This document shows, in pieces, positions 22,741 to 33,896 of a DNA stretch of 64,000 bases (position 1 is the stretch's first letter; the number at the start of each line of letters is the position of its first letter). The DNA is from Anas platyrhynchos. Lineage: Eukaryota > Chordata > Aves > Anseriformes > Anatidae. A program made the translations under genes and the position numbers. Below the pieces are notes generated by a model, which was not told the DNA's origin, ran no database searches, and saw only the letters and a program-made list of their open reading frames with translations. The stretch lies in NCBI RefSeq assembly GCF_047663525.1, contig NC_092613.1, positions 5,729,501 to 5,793,500 of the forward strand. The letters run 5' to 3'.

Positions 22741-24460
22741 CAGGTAAAAGCAGAATAAATGCGTTTGCCTGAGCTCTGCTTTGACACGTGTGCTTTTGGA
22801 GCAGCTGGCAGCAGCTCCTCTGAATCCAGCGGGCAGTGCTGGCCCTCCGCTGTCTCGTTTGGCCAAAGGGAAACTGAGGCACGAAGGAACTAAATGATCC
22901 ATCCACGCTAACGAGCAAGGCAGGGAAGAGCTGGGAAAATAACCCCAAAGCCCTGACGCTTCCCAGCTTTTTCCAATATTTTTCTCCTTTCTGTGAGCAT
23001 TTATTACATTTCCATTTGAGATCGTATCGACTCGGTGAGAGGGATGATGCTCCCTGTTCTCTCTGGGAAAACTGAGATGCTAGAAAATAGAAATGACTCA
23101 GAGCAAGACAGAAGATCCCCTATAAAAGGAGTAGGGACAATTTGCTAGAGCTGTTACTGGTGTGGACTCTGAAGCATGTGGCTCAGCATCTCCTGTCGTT
23201 CTTTTTATAATACAAGCTAGTCCTCATATCCAGGGAGTATCCGAGCCCTTTCTTGCTTGTAATCTCGCTCAGGAATCGCCAGGAGTTGGCACTGTGGGCT
23301 CCAAAGGAAGTGGCAGGAGCCAGGACTGGTTGTTAGCTGTCAAGCCCCAAAAGGTCACGCTTAGGTTGTGGCGCTGAGAGGAACGAGGTAGGAGTGCTGG
23401 TGCAAATGGAAAACATTTCCATGCGCTGCACTCTTGTCTCTAGGAAACCTTTCAAGCACTCCCAGACCCAGCAGCTCGCTGAGAAGACCCAGATCTCATT
23501 TCTTTCACTACACTTGCCAGCAAAAAGGGTGTCTTTTTTTCTTTTTTTTTTCTTCGAGTAGAATCTGCTCCTGGCTCCGCCGGAGCCGGTCACAGTTTTT
23601 GTTCCAAATTTAAGCCCTTCCGTATTCAGCTGGGCTTTCTGCACTGCCCCACGGCCTGATCCCTGCGTGGGCAGGGGGGAGCTGCCCACCGACCCCTGCC
23701 TGCCCTCCTGGGGATCCCCTGATTCCCCTGGGTGACCCCACAGCTGTGGGGGGAGCCGGGTGGTGACCGCGGACGTGTGCGTGACCCTTCTGCCCCAGAG
23801 AGTGGCCACAGGAAAGGGGCTCCGTCCCAAATTGCAGGTGATGCTCTGGGGCCCTTCAGTGGGCAAGCCAACGGATTTCGGGGGGAGCCTTCGGCCTCGG
23901 TGGCAGCAGGGGCTGGGGGGGCTCCTGGCGCCTCCCTGCTGCTTGGGTGCTTGCTGGGCTGGTGAGATGCTTGCCCTTCCCTCGTGCCCCAAGGAGCAAC
24001 CCCGGCTGCTCCCAGCATCAGGGAGGTGAATCCTCTCGGTTTTTTTGGAGCTGTTTTCTCCAAGGGACTCGAAGGACCTGGAGCCGCTCCAGTTCCCTTG
24101 GCCAAAGCCCTCGAATTACAGGGTATGCGAGAGATGTAAGTAGCAGTGAGGTCTCTCTGTCATCTCCCACCGCTTCCAACTGCTTTCATTGCTCCAGGGC
24201 CTCCTGTTCTTTCCTCCCCTGTAGCAATTAAGAGTTCATCCAGTTCCCTGGGCTCTTTTGGGAACTCTCAGAGGCAGCTGCAGGCTGACTGCGCTCCCGC
24301 TGGGGTCAGGATGGGAGCTGAACCCATCAGTCATCACCCAGGGATCGGCTGCTGAGCTGTGCCTGACTTTCTCCTGAATTTTCAGACCGCTGGTGGAAGG
24401 TCGGCTTGGCCGCGCCGTGTGTCTTTCTCCTTCCATTCTGCACCACGAGGGCTGTCAGCC

Positions 24461-24540
24461 GCCAAACTGGGCAACACCAGCACGAAACTGGACCACAGCA
24501 GCAGGTAACTGGACCACCACAACACGCAACCGGGAGGCTG
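24461..24540. repeat. Short degenerate tandem repeat, about 22-bp unit
   Basis: Three to four imperfect copies of AAACTGGACCACnnCAGCA follow one another (AAACTGGGCAACACC, AAACTGGACCACAGC, AACTGGACCACCAC, AACCGGGAGG). No coding meaning is apparent. Confidence 0.55.
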
Positions 24541-26859
24541 GAGCCTGCAGAAAGCCTTGGCCAAATGATTTCAGAGCGCTCTGGGGCTGGCACACATCCC
24601 CAGATGGCTGCTTTTAAGGGCGGCAGCGATTCTCTCCAAGCGTCTGCTCAGACAGTCGGCGCTGCTCACTGCAGCAATGGCCACGGGATCACACCTTTAA
24701 ATCAAACGCCTCTCGTCTCTGTGAAATCTTCAGCTCAGATGTGGGATGGGAGGGGGCAGGTTTCTAATAAAGCTCAGCTGTCTCCAAGAATAATCCAGAC
24801 CCTGTTCTTCCACCAGTGCCTTTGAGAACAAAAAGACTCGCTGGCTGCTGAGTGCCTTTGAAAACTCAGCCCTTGATCTAGCTTTTATTTTTCTCTCCTT
24901 GTCCTCCCTTTTCTTCCCCTTTCTGGCTCTCCTAGCGTGCATGCATCTTCCCAGCTCCTGTCTCTGCCGAGGAGTCCCCGTCTCGTGCCAGTTTGACGTT
25001 TGCCTGTTCTGAATGCCAGAAACCCCTGGAGCTCAGGTGGGAGGAGAAGCGAGTCGCTGCTTCCCACCCCGCTGCCACTCGGAACCCAGCCTGGGAAACG
25101 AAAGCTCCTTGGCTGGGTCTGCCGGGGCCGTTTCCTCCCGTCCCCTTGCCAGCTGAGCCACGTTTGTCTCAGGAGAAGCAGAGCGATGCTGTTCATCTGC
25201 CTTTCTTCGCCCCCTTCTCCTCGTGCTTCTCCCACCTGCTGCTCGCAGCTCGCGAGCCGCTCGCTTCCCTCCTGCCTGCGTTGCTGTGCCGGGTGGCAGC
25301 AAGGTGTCTCCCCTTTTCTTCTCCTTAGGGTCACGTTAACAAGTTCAGCTTGGCCGGGGAGCAGGCTGCTCCAAACCGAGGGAGGAGAAGCCAGATGAGA
25401 GACTCCAGAGGTGGCCGTTCTGAAGTCACGCTTGCAGAACAAAGGCAGGGCCGTTCGGGGTCAGGGACCAGCAAAGCTCGCACGCCGCTGCACCCGCCGG
25501 GCTGTGACGACCCACGTGTCCTCGTCCCCGTGTTCCTCATGTGTTTGTGCAGGCCGTGTGCTCCTCGGACTCTCTCCCAGGTTTTTAGCAGGCGGAGCAT
25601 TGCTTCCCGGAGGGGTGCCATCCCCTGGCGCTTCTCCATCACCCCTGCAGCCCCATGACAGCCACTTACCCGGCCCTACAACACCTCCCGGCCCCAAACC
25701 AGCATCTCCAGCGTCTTTCTGCTGCTTCCAGCGGGCTTTGGCTCAAGTACACGAGGAAGGAGACGTTTTTATGGTACTGACAGTTCCTGGTAGGCCTGGC
25801 AAGCCCCGCACTCCTTGCTGCCTGTCCCAAGCTGTGCAGATAACCAGGAGGTGGCTCTGAGGATGGGGCCGGGCAGCGCTTCTGCACTTATCGGTGCTCT
25901 GAGCCTGGAGCAGGCCTGGCACGGCAGCCCTGGGGCAGGGAGTCTCGCCCACCAAAAGGTGAGGAGGAGCCAAGGGCAGCTGCGAGGTCCCCTCGTTTGC
26001 TGGGCTCTGGGAAATCACCCAGAGAGGAGTTTGCAGCCCTCTGTCACGGAGCAGGGGAAAATCCGTGCAAAGGGGTGCCACGGGGATCAGCGCCCGGGGG
26101 AAGAGAGCTGTGTCCCCCACACCCAGCACGCAGGAAGGTGTCTGAGCAGAACAAGGGGCCGGTGGTGTGCTTGGAGCGATCTGGTGGCACAGGGGAGAGC
26201 TCTGAGCTGTCGTGCCCAGGCTGCCTCCAGCTCCTCTGCTCCTTGGGGAGCTCCAGCCCAGCACCCAGCAGCTCTCCGGCCAGGCGTTAGCGCTCGTTTT
26301 GGGGCCATGCTCTGCCAGCTCGCCTTCTAAATAACGCCGGAGGGCTACAGAAATAACCTCAGAAGCGCTCATGCCTGATTGCAGGAACCGATTTGTTTGT
26401 CAGTTTGCGGTGGGAAGGAAGTGCATCTTTTAATTGCTGCAGGCAGGATCCTGGTAGGAGCCTGGGGCTGGTGCTGTGCTGCGGTACATCCGATTCCCTT
26501 CTGCCCCGGCTCTTGGACTGGCCCGAGAGTGCCTCTAGCTCTGCTCACACGGGCTGTGAGGACATGGCTGCAAGCCGCTGACTTATTTTCGGCTAGTTAG
26601 GTGGCTGTAGGACTAGCTGAACAGGACACCATACCAATTTTTCCAGCACAGCCATAGAAACCACCACAGATTTCAGCCTAGGTAGCTCAGGAGGCAAAAC
26701 CATCTTTTTTCCCTGCTAGGAGAGGGCAGGAGCTGCAGGAGCTGCAGGGCTCAGAGCAAAAATAGCAGGTTGGTGTTGGAAGAAATGGTTAATGTGTCGG
26801 GACTGCTGCTGGAATCCCTCCACCAGGGATCTGCCCGAGTGCAGCGGGAATGCTGCTTG

Positions 26860-26965
26860 CTCGGTGATGTGCATGCACTCACAGAGCGTGTCTCATTAGC
26901 GTGTTGTTAATGTCAGTAATTATTGGTGCTGTGAGCGCGGGAGCATACATAGATAAATGCACAGC
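26860..26965. other. Possible conserved non-coding element
   Basis: A locally AT-rich block contains TCATTAGCG, GTTGTTAATG and TCAGTAATTATTGG and is flanked by GATGTGCATGCACTC. It has no open frame of note. The dense ATTA/TAAT cores in otherwise GC-rich DNA suggest a regulatory element, but this rests on appearance alone. Confidence 0.2.
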
Positions 26966-29444
26966 TACCAGGAGCGCTGGGAGAAATGCACCCGCCTGTT
27001 ATTAGGGGTATTAGGGTCTCGGTTTTAGAGCTGTCGCCCCGTGCAGGGGTACCCGGCTGTCACAAGAAGTTTGGTGACATCTGTGCCTCTGGGAGGGGTG
27101 TTCAGGGAGCACGGTGTGACCCTCAGAGAAGGAGCCTTGCCTACAAGGCTGCAGGTTGGCTTCTGAACGCTGCTGCTGCGTGGATTGTTTCATTTCCATT
27201 AATTAACACGGGGAGGGGACGTTTGCCTTTACCCGAAATTAATCGCCGTGCCTTGTGAAGTCCTCAAAATTTTCCTCCTTTGACTGCAGCTGGACCTGGA
27301 AGGATGAGCGTGCGCCTTTCTGCCGGGGTGGGGAACACAGGAACCCTTTGCACACCTTGGCTCAGCGTGGTGAGGCAGGTTGGCAGCAAAGCTGGGGGGC
27401 TTTGGGGCTTTTTTTGGGGGCAGGGGGCTGCCACGCACAGATGCAGCCGCGGTGCTGGGCAGGAGGGTGCACCCCGAGCGGGGGAAGTCAGGGGGCATCA
27501 ATCCTTTCCTTTCTTCCCCCAAAACCATTTGTGGGCACATCCACACGGCATTGTCCTCCCTCCAGGGAACCAGCTCTAGCTCAGACCTGCTGATTTGATA
27601 TCCCTGCCCCAAGGCGGGCACAGCCACGTCTCCAGTGCAGCACCAGCAGTGGGGGACCCCCTGCGAGCCCACCTTCCCTGCGTGGGATCCTCTCTGCTCC
27701 TCTAACAGGGAACAGGGTACACCCTCCTGCCCCGCTCTTGTGCACCAGTCTCAGTTCTTGTTTTTCTCCCAGCCAAACCAAGGTTAAAACCCTGCCTGCC
27801 AGGCTGCTCAGTGCATTGCACTGCACTGCCCCTGAGCTCTGCCTGCCTCCAGCCCTGCTGCCCTGCCTCTGCTGTGCCGGGGTCCTACAAAACTCATCAG
27901 GGTGCTACCACGTAGGGAATGGTTGGGTTGCAGGCTCAGGGTGCTTCAAACACCCCACAGCAGCCCCAGCTCCCTGCAGCAGCCCCAAGCCCAGATTTCA
28001 AGGACTTTTCCCTTCTCCCTGCTCTGCTCCAGCTGGACCAGTCCCCACTCCTCATCCCTCCACCCTCCAGGACTGCCCCTTTTTCCAGCACAGCCCCCTC
28101 TCTTTGCTGGGGCAAATTCCCCTTCTGCCCGCAGCGCTAAGAAGCTTTGAGCTGCCTCTGCTTCTGCCTGGCAGTTTGCGTTGGCAAAGAGGCGCTAGGC
28201 ACCGGGCTTGCCACATCAAATGAAAAATATCATGCAACCAAAAATTCTTAGAAAAACCCAAACGCATCTAATCTGCCGAATGGGGCACGCGAGGCACCGA
28301 CAACAAGATCAGGGCAGGGCAGGAAAGGGCAGGAAGGATGGACAAAGGAAGGGTGTTGTAAAAAAGATCTATTTTATATGTAAAATTTCAGGGTAGTATT
28401 TTTTAACAATTTGCATAATTGGCTACCACAGATAATCCCCTGAAATGAACTAAATATATCACAACTGGGGGCTTTCCAAGCCCAGCTTGCTTTCTGAAAT
28501 TGATTGGTTTCAGCTTTGCTTTTTTTTTTTTTTTTTTTTTTTCTGCGCTCTTTCTTTCTATCTTTACCAGCTGAGTTTGGCTGGTTTCTGAAATGCCTGA
28601 TTTGGGAGCAAAACTAAACATTCACCTGGGGATGGCTTACTATGGTACGAGTTTGAGTCAATGAAAATGCGACTTAATTTTAGATTTCGTTAGGAAAAGG
28701 GAACTAAGGCAGAAAACAGCTGCTGCAGTGACAGATGAAGACCAACCCGTTCTGATGCTTTTCATAAAAAGTCAGGTGAAACAGCATTTAAAGCTCTGCT
28801 GGCCTAAATAGCTAGCTGGGGCGAACTGGCCCGGGTCCCCTGGAGCCAAATCTAGCCCAGCTGCTCACAAAGGGAGATGCTCCGGAGCCACTTCTGGAAA
28901 TGCTCTCCTAAATGAGTTGCCAAAAGATGTAGTGCTTGGGTATAAACATGTCTCTTCATCTGTTTGCAACTCCTTCCAGTCCCTTTTTTGTCCTGTTCTG
29001 GAAGCCACTTAAGCAAAGGGTTCGGGTTCAAGTGCTTCTCACCTTGAATGGTCTTGGTTAAGAAAATAACGTCATGAAACTGAGACAGATCCCAGCAACA
29101 GGCAGGCGCAGGTATAGAAGCGATGGACACGGCATAAACCTAAACAATACCCACAAGCACAGTTTTATTTCTGTTTAAATAGAGATTTGGTCCAAGCTGT
29201 AGCAAAAGCCACTCTAAAAAGGAGGTTTAAATTGACAGAAAGTTGTGTTTTGACCTTAGAAGCATCGGGCTTTCTTCGGAAGGCTGGTGTGCATCCTAAC
29301 TGGGTGATGCATCGAAGCGCCGCCGAGATTCAGAGTTCAGATGATATCACTCCGAGCTAATTAGCTGTACTCAAAAGCCTGACCAAGTCAGAGGAAAGGG
29401 AATGCTGTGGTTGCCAGTAATGGGAAAGATATTAGGAAACACGT

Positions 29445-29530
29445 CCCGCGGGCCAAATCCTGCAACGTTAAACTCGTACTCCAGCACGCTTCCCTTCGAT
29501 TCAGTGAAAGCACTGCTCTGAAGTTAAGAA
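29445..29530. repeat. Degraded ancient amniote interspersed repeat
   Basis: The stretch beginning GGGCCAAATCCTGCAAC and running through CCCTTCGATTCAGTGAAAGC resembles an old dispersed repeat common in reptile and bird genomes. From memory that repeat has the signature GCCAAATCCTGCA, then CCCATTGACTTCAATGGGAG. The copy is heavily diverged and its family name is uncertain. Confidence 0.4.
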
Positions 29531-32500
29531 TTAATAAGATACGAGAAAGGAGAGGGAGCCAGCTACGGGGGGAAACGGTTGTCTTGTGTTTGAGCACGGG
29601 ACCGAGACCAGGAAATCCTCCGCTGAGCCAGGGAAGGGCTGAAGGAGCTGGGAAGATGCCTCGGTCCCTGCGCCTGCGGGCTCCCAGCTGTGTGCACCAG
29701 GGCAGCAGCCAACGTGCCGCGTCCCTGCCGCGCTCTGACCCCGCTGCCGTGTCGCCAGGTGGAGCTGAGCACCCCGCAGCCTGACCCGCTGCTCCTGGTC
29801 CATTTTATCAGCAGTTATCAAGCACAAATGATGGGCTGTAGACCGGGCTGGCTCCTGCTGAAGCAGCAGGGACTGTGACGCCAAACCGTCACGGCGCGAT
29901 TTGCTAGCCCTCGTGTGCCACAGCCCTCGTTCTTTTCCTGGGAATGCTCGCAATATCTCGCTGCTGTAGGGAAATCTGGGTGGGAAATATCACAGATGAG
30001 GGTGTTTGAAGTGCTTTGAAAGCCACCAACCAGAAAAAGTGAAACGCTGTCTTCGCTCTTCCTCTTACGCGTACAAAATGGTACCTGCTTTTCATTTTAT
30101 TCGGGGGATTTCCTATAGCAAAGGATATAGTTATTCGCTCATTGGATTTGGTTTTCAAGCCCTTCGGTATGTTAAGCAGTTTCATTTTGATGTCCCCCGA
30201 GGACACCGTAGTTGCGGTGTGCCCGAGGATGAAGGTGGCACAGCTCGTGGTAGCTCAAAATCAGAAGGAGGCAGCTGGGAAACGCGAGGCAGAAAGCAGT
30301 GGGGAAAAGAAATATCGTGTTCATGGACAGCCCGGGGGGGCCGGGCCCGCTGCTGATGCAGAGTCAGGTCGCTGAAGGCTTTCTGCAGGGAAGAGCTTTC
30401 AGAAATGGCCGTTTGAATTTCCATCCCCCAAAAAAAACCTGCTTTAGCCTTGATCTGAGGCCACGTTGTGGCACCAGCTGCCCATCAGAATCGGGCTTCC
30501 ATCCTCATCGCTCCTTTAACAGCCCCAGCTGCTGGTCAGCCTTCTTCGTTCATCACCAGCATACCAGAAAAATGAGGCTCCTTTATGATTCAGCAAAGAA
30601 TAACATTGCTGGTTCGAGATCCTGGAAGTCTGGAGGCCATCAGTTTTTTAATTTTTACTCTGAAGGAATTTCCTTTGCTTCATATTGCTGGGCTCTCTTG
30701 CCAAAGCCAGGAAGCTGACTATCTATGGACAACAGTGACCAAAATTTGGTTTTCCTGGAATTTTCTCTTTTCCCTCCGCACACCCACACAATAGGCTTTT
30801 TAGGACGCCTGCAGCCTGTAATTTGCCTTTCTAGCCTGATAATGTGGCTCGCGGAGGCATCAGTTTTGCCAAGTCATCATCTGGAAGGAACACTTGGCTT
30901 ATGCAACGGGCTTCATTCTCCCCCTCCGTGTCCGATGGCCACACGGTTGCCACCGAGCCCGGCTCCAGCCTTAGGGGCTGCGTCAGAACCGCCCCGCAGA
31001 CGCTGGGAACCAGGAGAAAGACCATGAAGTCTGGGAAAGGGCCCGAAACTTTCAATTTCAAAAGGCACAGCCCAGAAACCAGAAGGACCAAGAACCCAAT
31101 GCTGTGGTTTCCCTTTGCCTGACTAAAGAAAATAGCTGCTGTCTATTTTTACTAAAAATGTGGGACGTGGGGCCCTTCTCTTCCCCTGCACAACTGGGGG
31201 ATGCTGCTCACAATGCAAGAGGGGGGGAGTGGAGCAGGGGGGTCGTCCCGGATTAAAACCAGCTGACTGGTCCACAGAAATCTCTCCCATAGATTCTTGA
31301 AATATTTCTTGCCCACACCGCTAGGAGATTTATTCGTAAGGTAAAAGAAATTTAGCTGGGAGAGGGATTCGGGAATCTCATCGCACCTACAAAAATTCCT
31401 CGTTCCCATTTTAAGGCAGGGATGGGATCGATCTGAGTCTCCCCGCTCTTCCTTTCTTCCCTCCAGTTCCATCTCGCCGTGCTATGTGGTATTCTGAGGG
31501 CTTGCGTCGCAACAAATCAACGCTGATAGCATCATTAAGGGCTTGCAATGTATCGGATACCTTGCAGAAAATGAAAGCCATCTGTCCAAGTGCAGAAATG
31601 GGATTCCAGCGTGTGAAATGTATTGCGTGTGTTCTGTACGGGACCTCTGTGTTCACTGTCATGAGGAGCATTGGCAACCTCTAAACCTCTGATCAAAAAG
31701 ATGTTTCTCATTTTCAACGTTAAAAAAAATAAAATCCTGAGCAGAGAGAGCAGAGTCTTGTTTTACTTACACTTATTAACTTTGTCTGTTTGTTCTTCAT
31801 TAAGAGACTCTTTTTAGATGACTGAAAATGCAAAAAAAAAAAGTACTAAATGTGTCAAAATGGCACACAGAAGTGACTCGCTGGGGGGAGTAGCTATTGT
31901 GGCAGATCACTCTGCTGCTAAGCCCTTTAGTTCTTTGTTCCTTATCCTAAAAATGCATGCAAGTGTGTATGCTAAGGAATATCTCCAGCTGAACTGGCCA
32001 GAGATGTTCCAGCTGAGTTCTCTTTATATGACACCACAGCCCCAAATCCTTGATTTCTATGAATTCCATTGCTCTGTTCCCTCCTGAGCACAAGCAGCTA
32101 TCTTCCCAGGATCACAGATAGAGATTACTGCTGTGGGTTGAATTTGGGCTTATTTCCCTCCTCTTCCATCTGTCATTCCGCAGTACAGCCAGAATGCCTT
32201 CAGCCCAGCAGTGCTGCCCTGTAAAATTGAATTATACGGCGCTGAGGTGTGTTGCAGGAGTGCGTACCACCGAGGTGCTTCGTTCCAGAAGGAAAGGCAG
32301 TCAGCAATGGCAGGGAATAAAGCGGTCTAGCAGAGTGAGATACACTGGTGCTCAGGAATGTGCTTCCCACCTCCAACATTTGTGATTGTAATTAATCATT
32401 TGGTTGCAACTGTGGCAGCAATGACACATTGCAGCACCATCCTGGTCATGAAAAGGGTTATACGAGCAGGCCATCCCCTTTGGGCACGTTCCCTTCACAG

Positions 32501-33140
32501 CCAGTATGGGAAAGTTTCATAGAAATGGACCTCCTGAGCTGAATTCTCTCAACTCAGTGAGGAGCTTTTAATTTTCAAGCTCAAAGGCAGTCCGTTCCCT
32601 TGGTATTCCAGCTACAGAATCTGTTGTACATTTTATAGGCAGTTTCCTGGCACTTTCAATTGGCAGCAGCGAAGTCGAGACATCTCAGTTTTTGTAGACA
32701 GTGACAAACATTAGGGAGCGATGTGGCCAAAATTGTATCCCGTTGCCTTCAGCTTCCCATGCCACAAAGCAATTACTGCTGGGTCAACTGCAAGCAGAGC
32801 GAGGTACCACTGCAGAGCAAACCCTAGGCTGCAGGAGGCACGGTGCAAACTTGCTTGGAAGGCTTTTGTTTCCCTGAAAATTCCTGAACTGTTTGCTCGG
32901 GGTACAATTTGCAAAGGTATTTCCAAAGCATTGTGAATTGTTCTGAAAACAGAACAAAAAACCAGCAAAGCCTGACAAGCCCTTATCTCTGCAGACACTG
33001 GCGTTGCTATCTCCTATGGAGCTGCACCAGTGGTAATATGGGGATAACTTTTGGAAGACAGCATGCTGAGCGCGGGCTGGCCCCGAGTATGCACACAGCT
33101 GATTATTTTATTTTTGCTTTGAAGGGCTCTGGCCACAAAA

Positions 33141-33325
33141 ATGGAGGGAAAAAACAAAAAGGGAGGGAATAAACAAGAAGGGAGGGAATAAACAAAAAGG
33201 GAGGGAATAAACAAAAAAGGAGGGAATAAACAAAAAGGGAGGGAATAAGCAAAAAAGGAGGGAAAAAACGAAAAGGAAAAAAAAAAAAAGGAAGGGAAAT
33301 AATGAACAGGGAGGGAAAGAGAAGG
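33141..33325. repeat. A/G-rich minisatellite, 19-20-bp unit
   Basis: About eight copies of GGGAGGGAATAAACAAAAA run head to tail; the last units decay to pure A/G sequence. One strand is almost entirely purine. The array ends within about 100 bp of the start of the CCND3 CpG island. Confidence 0.9.
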
Positions 33326-33379
33326 ACTAGGACTGAATGCTCAAAGTGCACTGTAGGAAATTGCAAAGACGGGGTTGAG

Positions 33380-33799
33380 GAGCATTCCCGGGGGGGGCTC
33401 CGGGACTGCTCCTTTGCAGCCTGCCCGGCCGCGGGGGCAGCTCGGCGTGGCCCCTGCATCCCCGCGGGACCCCGACCCCTCCACAACCCCCCAGCCTCCC
33501 ACGACTCCCAGCCCCCGACCACCCCGGGGGGCCGTGCACGACCGCTGCCGGCCTCCCCCCAACATGGCAGCGGCTCCCGCGGCCGCCCCACGTGCTGCCA
33601 GCCCGCCGGCGCGCCGCAAGCCCCGCCCCTTGGGGGCGTGTCCACCGGCGGGTTTCGGCGCGCCGCGGCGGCAGCGGCGCTTCCGATTGGCCGAGAGCCC
33701 TCCGGCCCCGCCCCCAGGCCCGCCGAGGCCCCGCCTCCCGGCGCGCCACCCGCGTCCCGCGGCCGCCGCAGCGGAGCCGGCGCTGCCCGCCCAGCGCCC
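33380..33799 (+). promoter_or_regulatory. CCND3: CCND3 proximal promoter and 5' UTR (CpG island)
   Basis: CpG density rises abruptly here and stays high into CCND3 exon 1. GC boxes CCCCGCCCC lie at 33621 and 33706, and an inverted CCAAT box (ATTGG) at 33686-33690. No TATA box is apparent, so initiation is probably dispersed, most likely downstream of about 33600. The cyclin D3 frame is open upstream of its ATG back to 33302, which may simply reflect GC richness. Confidence 0.6.
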
Positions 33800-33896
33800 A
33801 TGGAGCTGCTGTGCGTGGAAGCCGTGCCCCGAGCCCCCCGAGCCGGGCGGGACCCGCAGCTGCTGGGGGACCGGCGGGTGCTGCAGAACCTGCTGA
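33564..33896 (+). other. Upstream ORF overlapping the CCND3 start codon
   Basis: The ATG at 33564 has optimal context (AACATGG) and opens a 110-codon frame rich in Ala, Pro and Arg. It is in a different frame from cyclin D3 and terminates 96 bases past the cyclin ATG, which itself has a poor -3 base (CCCATGG). If mRNAs start upstream of 33564, this uORF would depress cyclin D3 translation. If they start downstream, it is irrelevant. Confidence 0.3.

Larger units (their letters stand above)
16939..24460. other. Gene-free interval between TAF8 and CCND3, middle part
   Basis: No gene is supported. It contains T-rich runs (16939-16995, about 19363-19379, 21420-21475 with a following C run, 23527-23552), an AT-rich patch near 18960-19070 and AT-rich islands near 22440-22740 described separately. 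Open frames of 200 or so codons on the minus strand (for example 21750-22406) lack recognisable domains. Confidence 0.6.
24541..33140. other. Gene-free interval between TAF8 and CCND3, right part
   Basis: No gene is supported. GC-rich sequence gives way after about 28.2 kb to noticeably more AT-rich DNA up to the CCND3 CpG island. A long T run lies at about 28519-28542. From human work I recall an erythroid enhancer about 15 kb upstream of CCND3; nothing here can be equated with it by eye. Confidence 0.5.

Noticed and set aside
15280..24120. GATA-type sites (for example AGATAA near 15290, 20063 and 21667) as an erythroid CCND3 enhancer
   Set aside because: No site had the spaced CTG half-site expected of a GATA1-TAL1 composite, and single AGATAA words are too frequent by chance.
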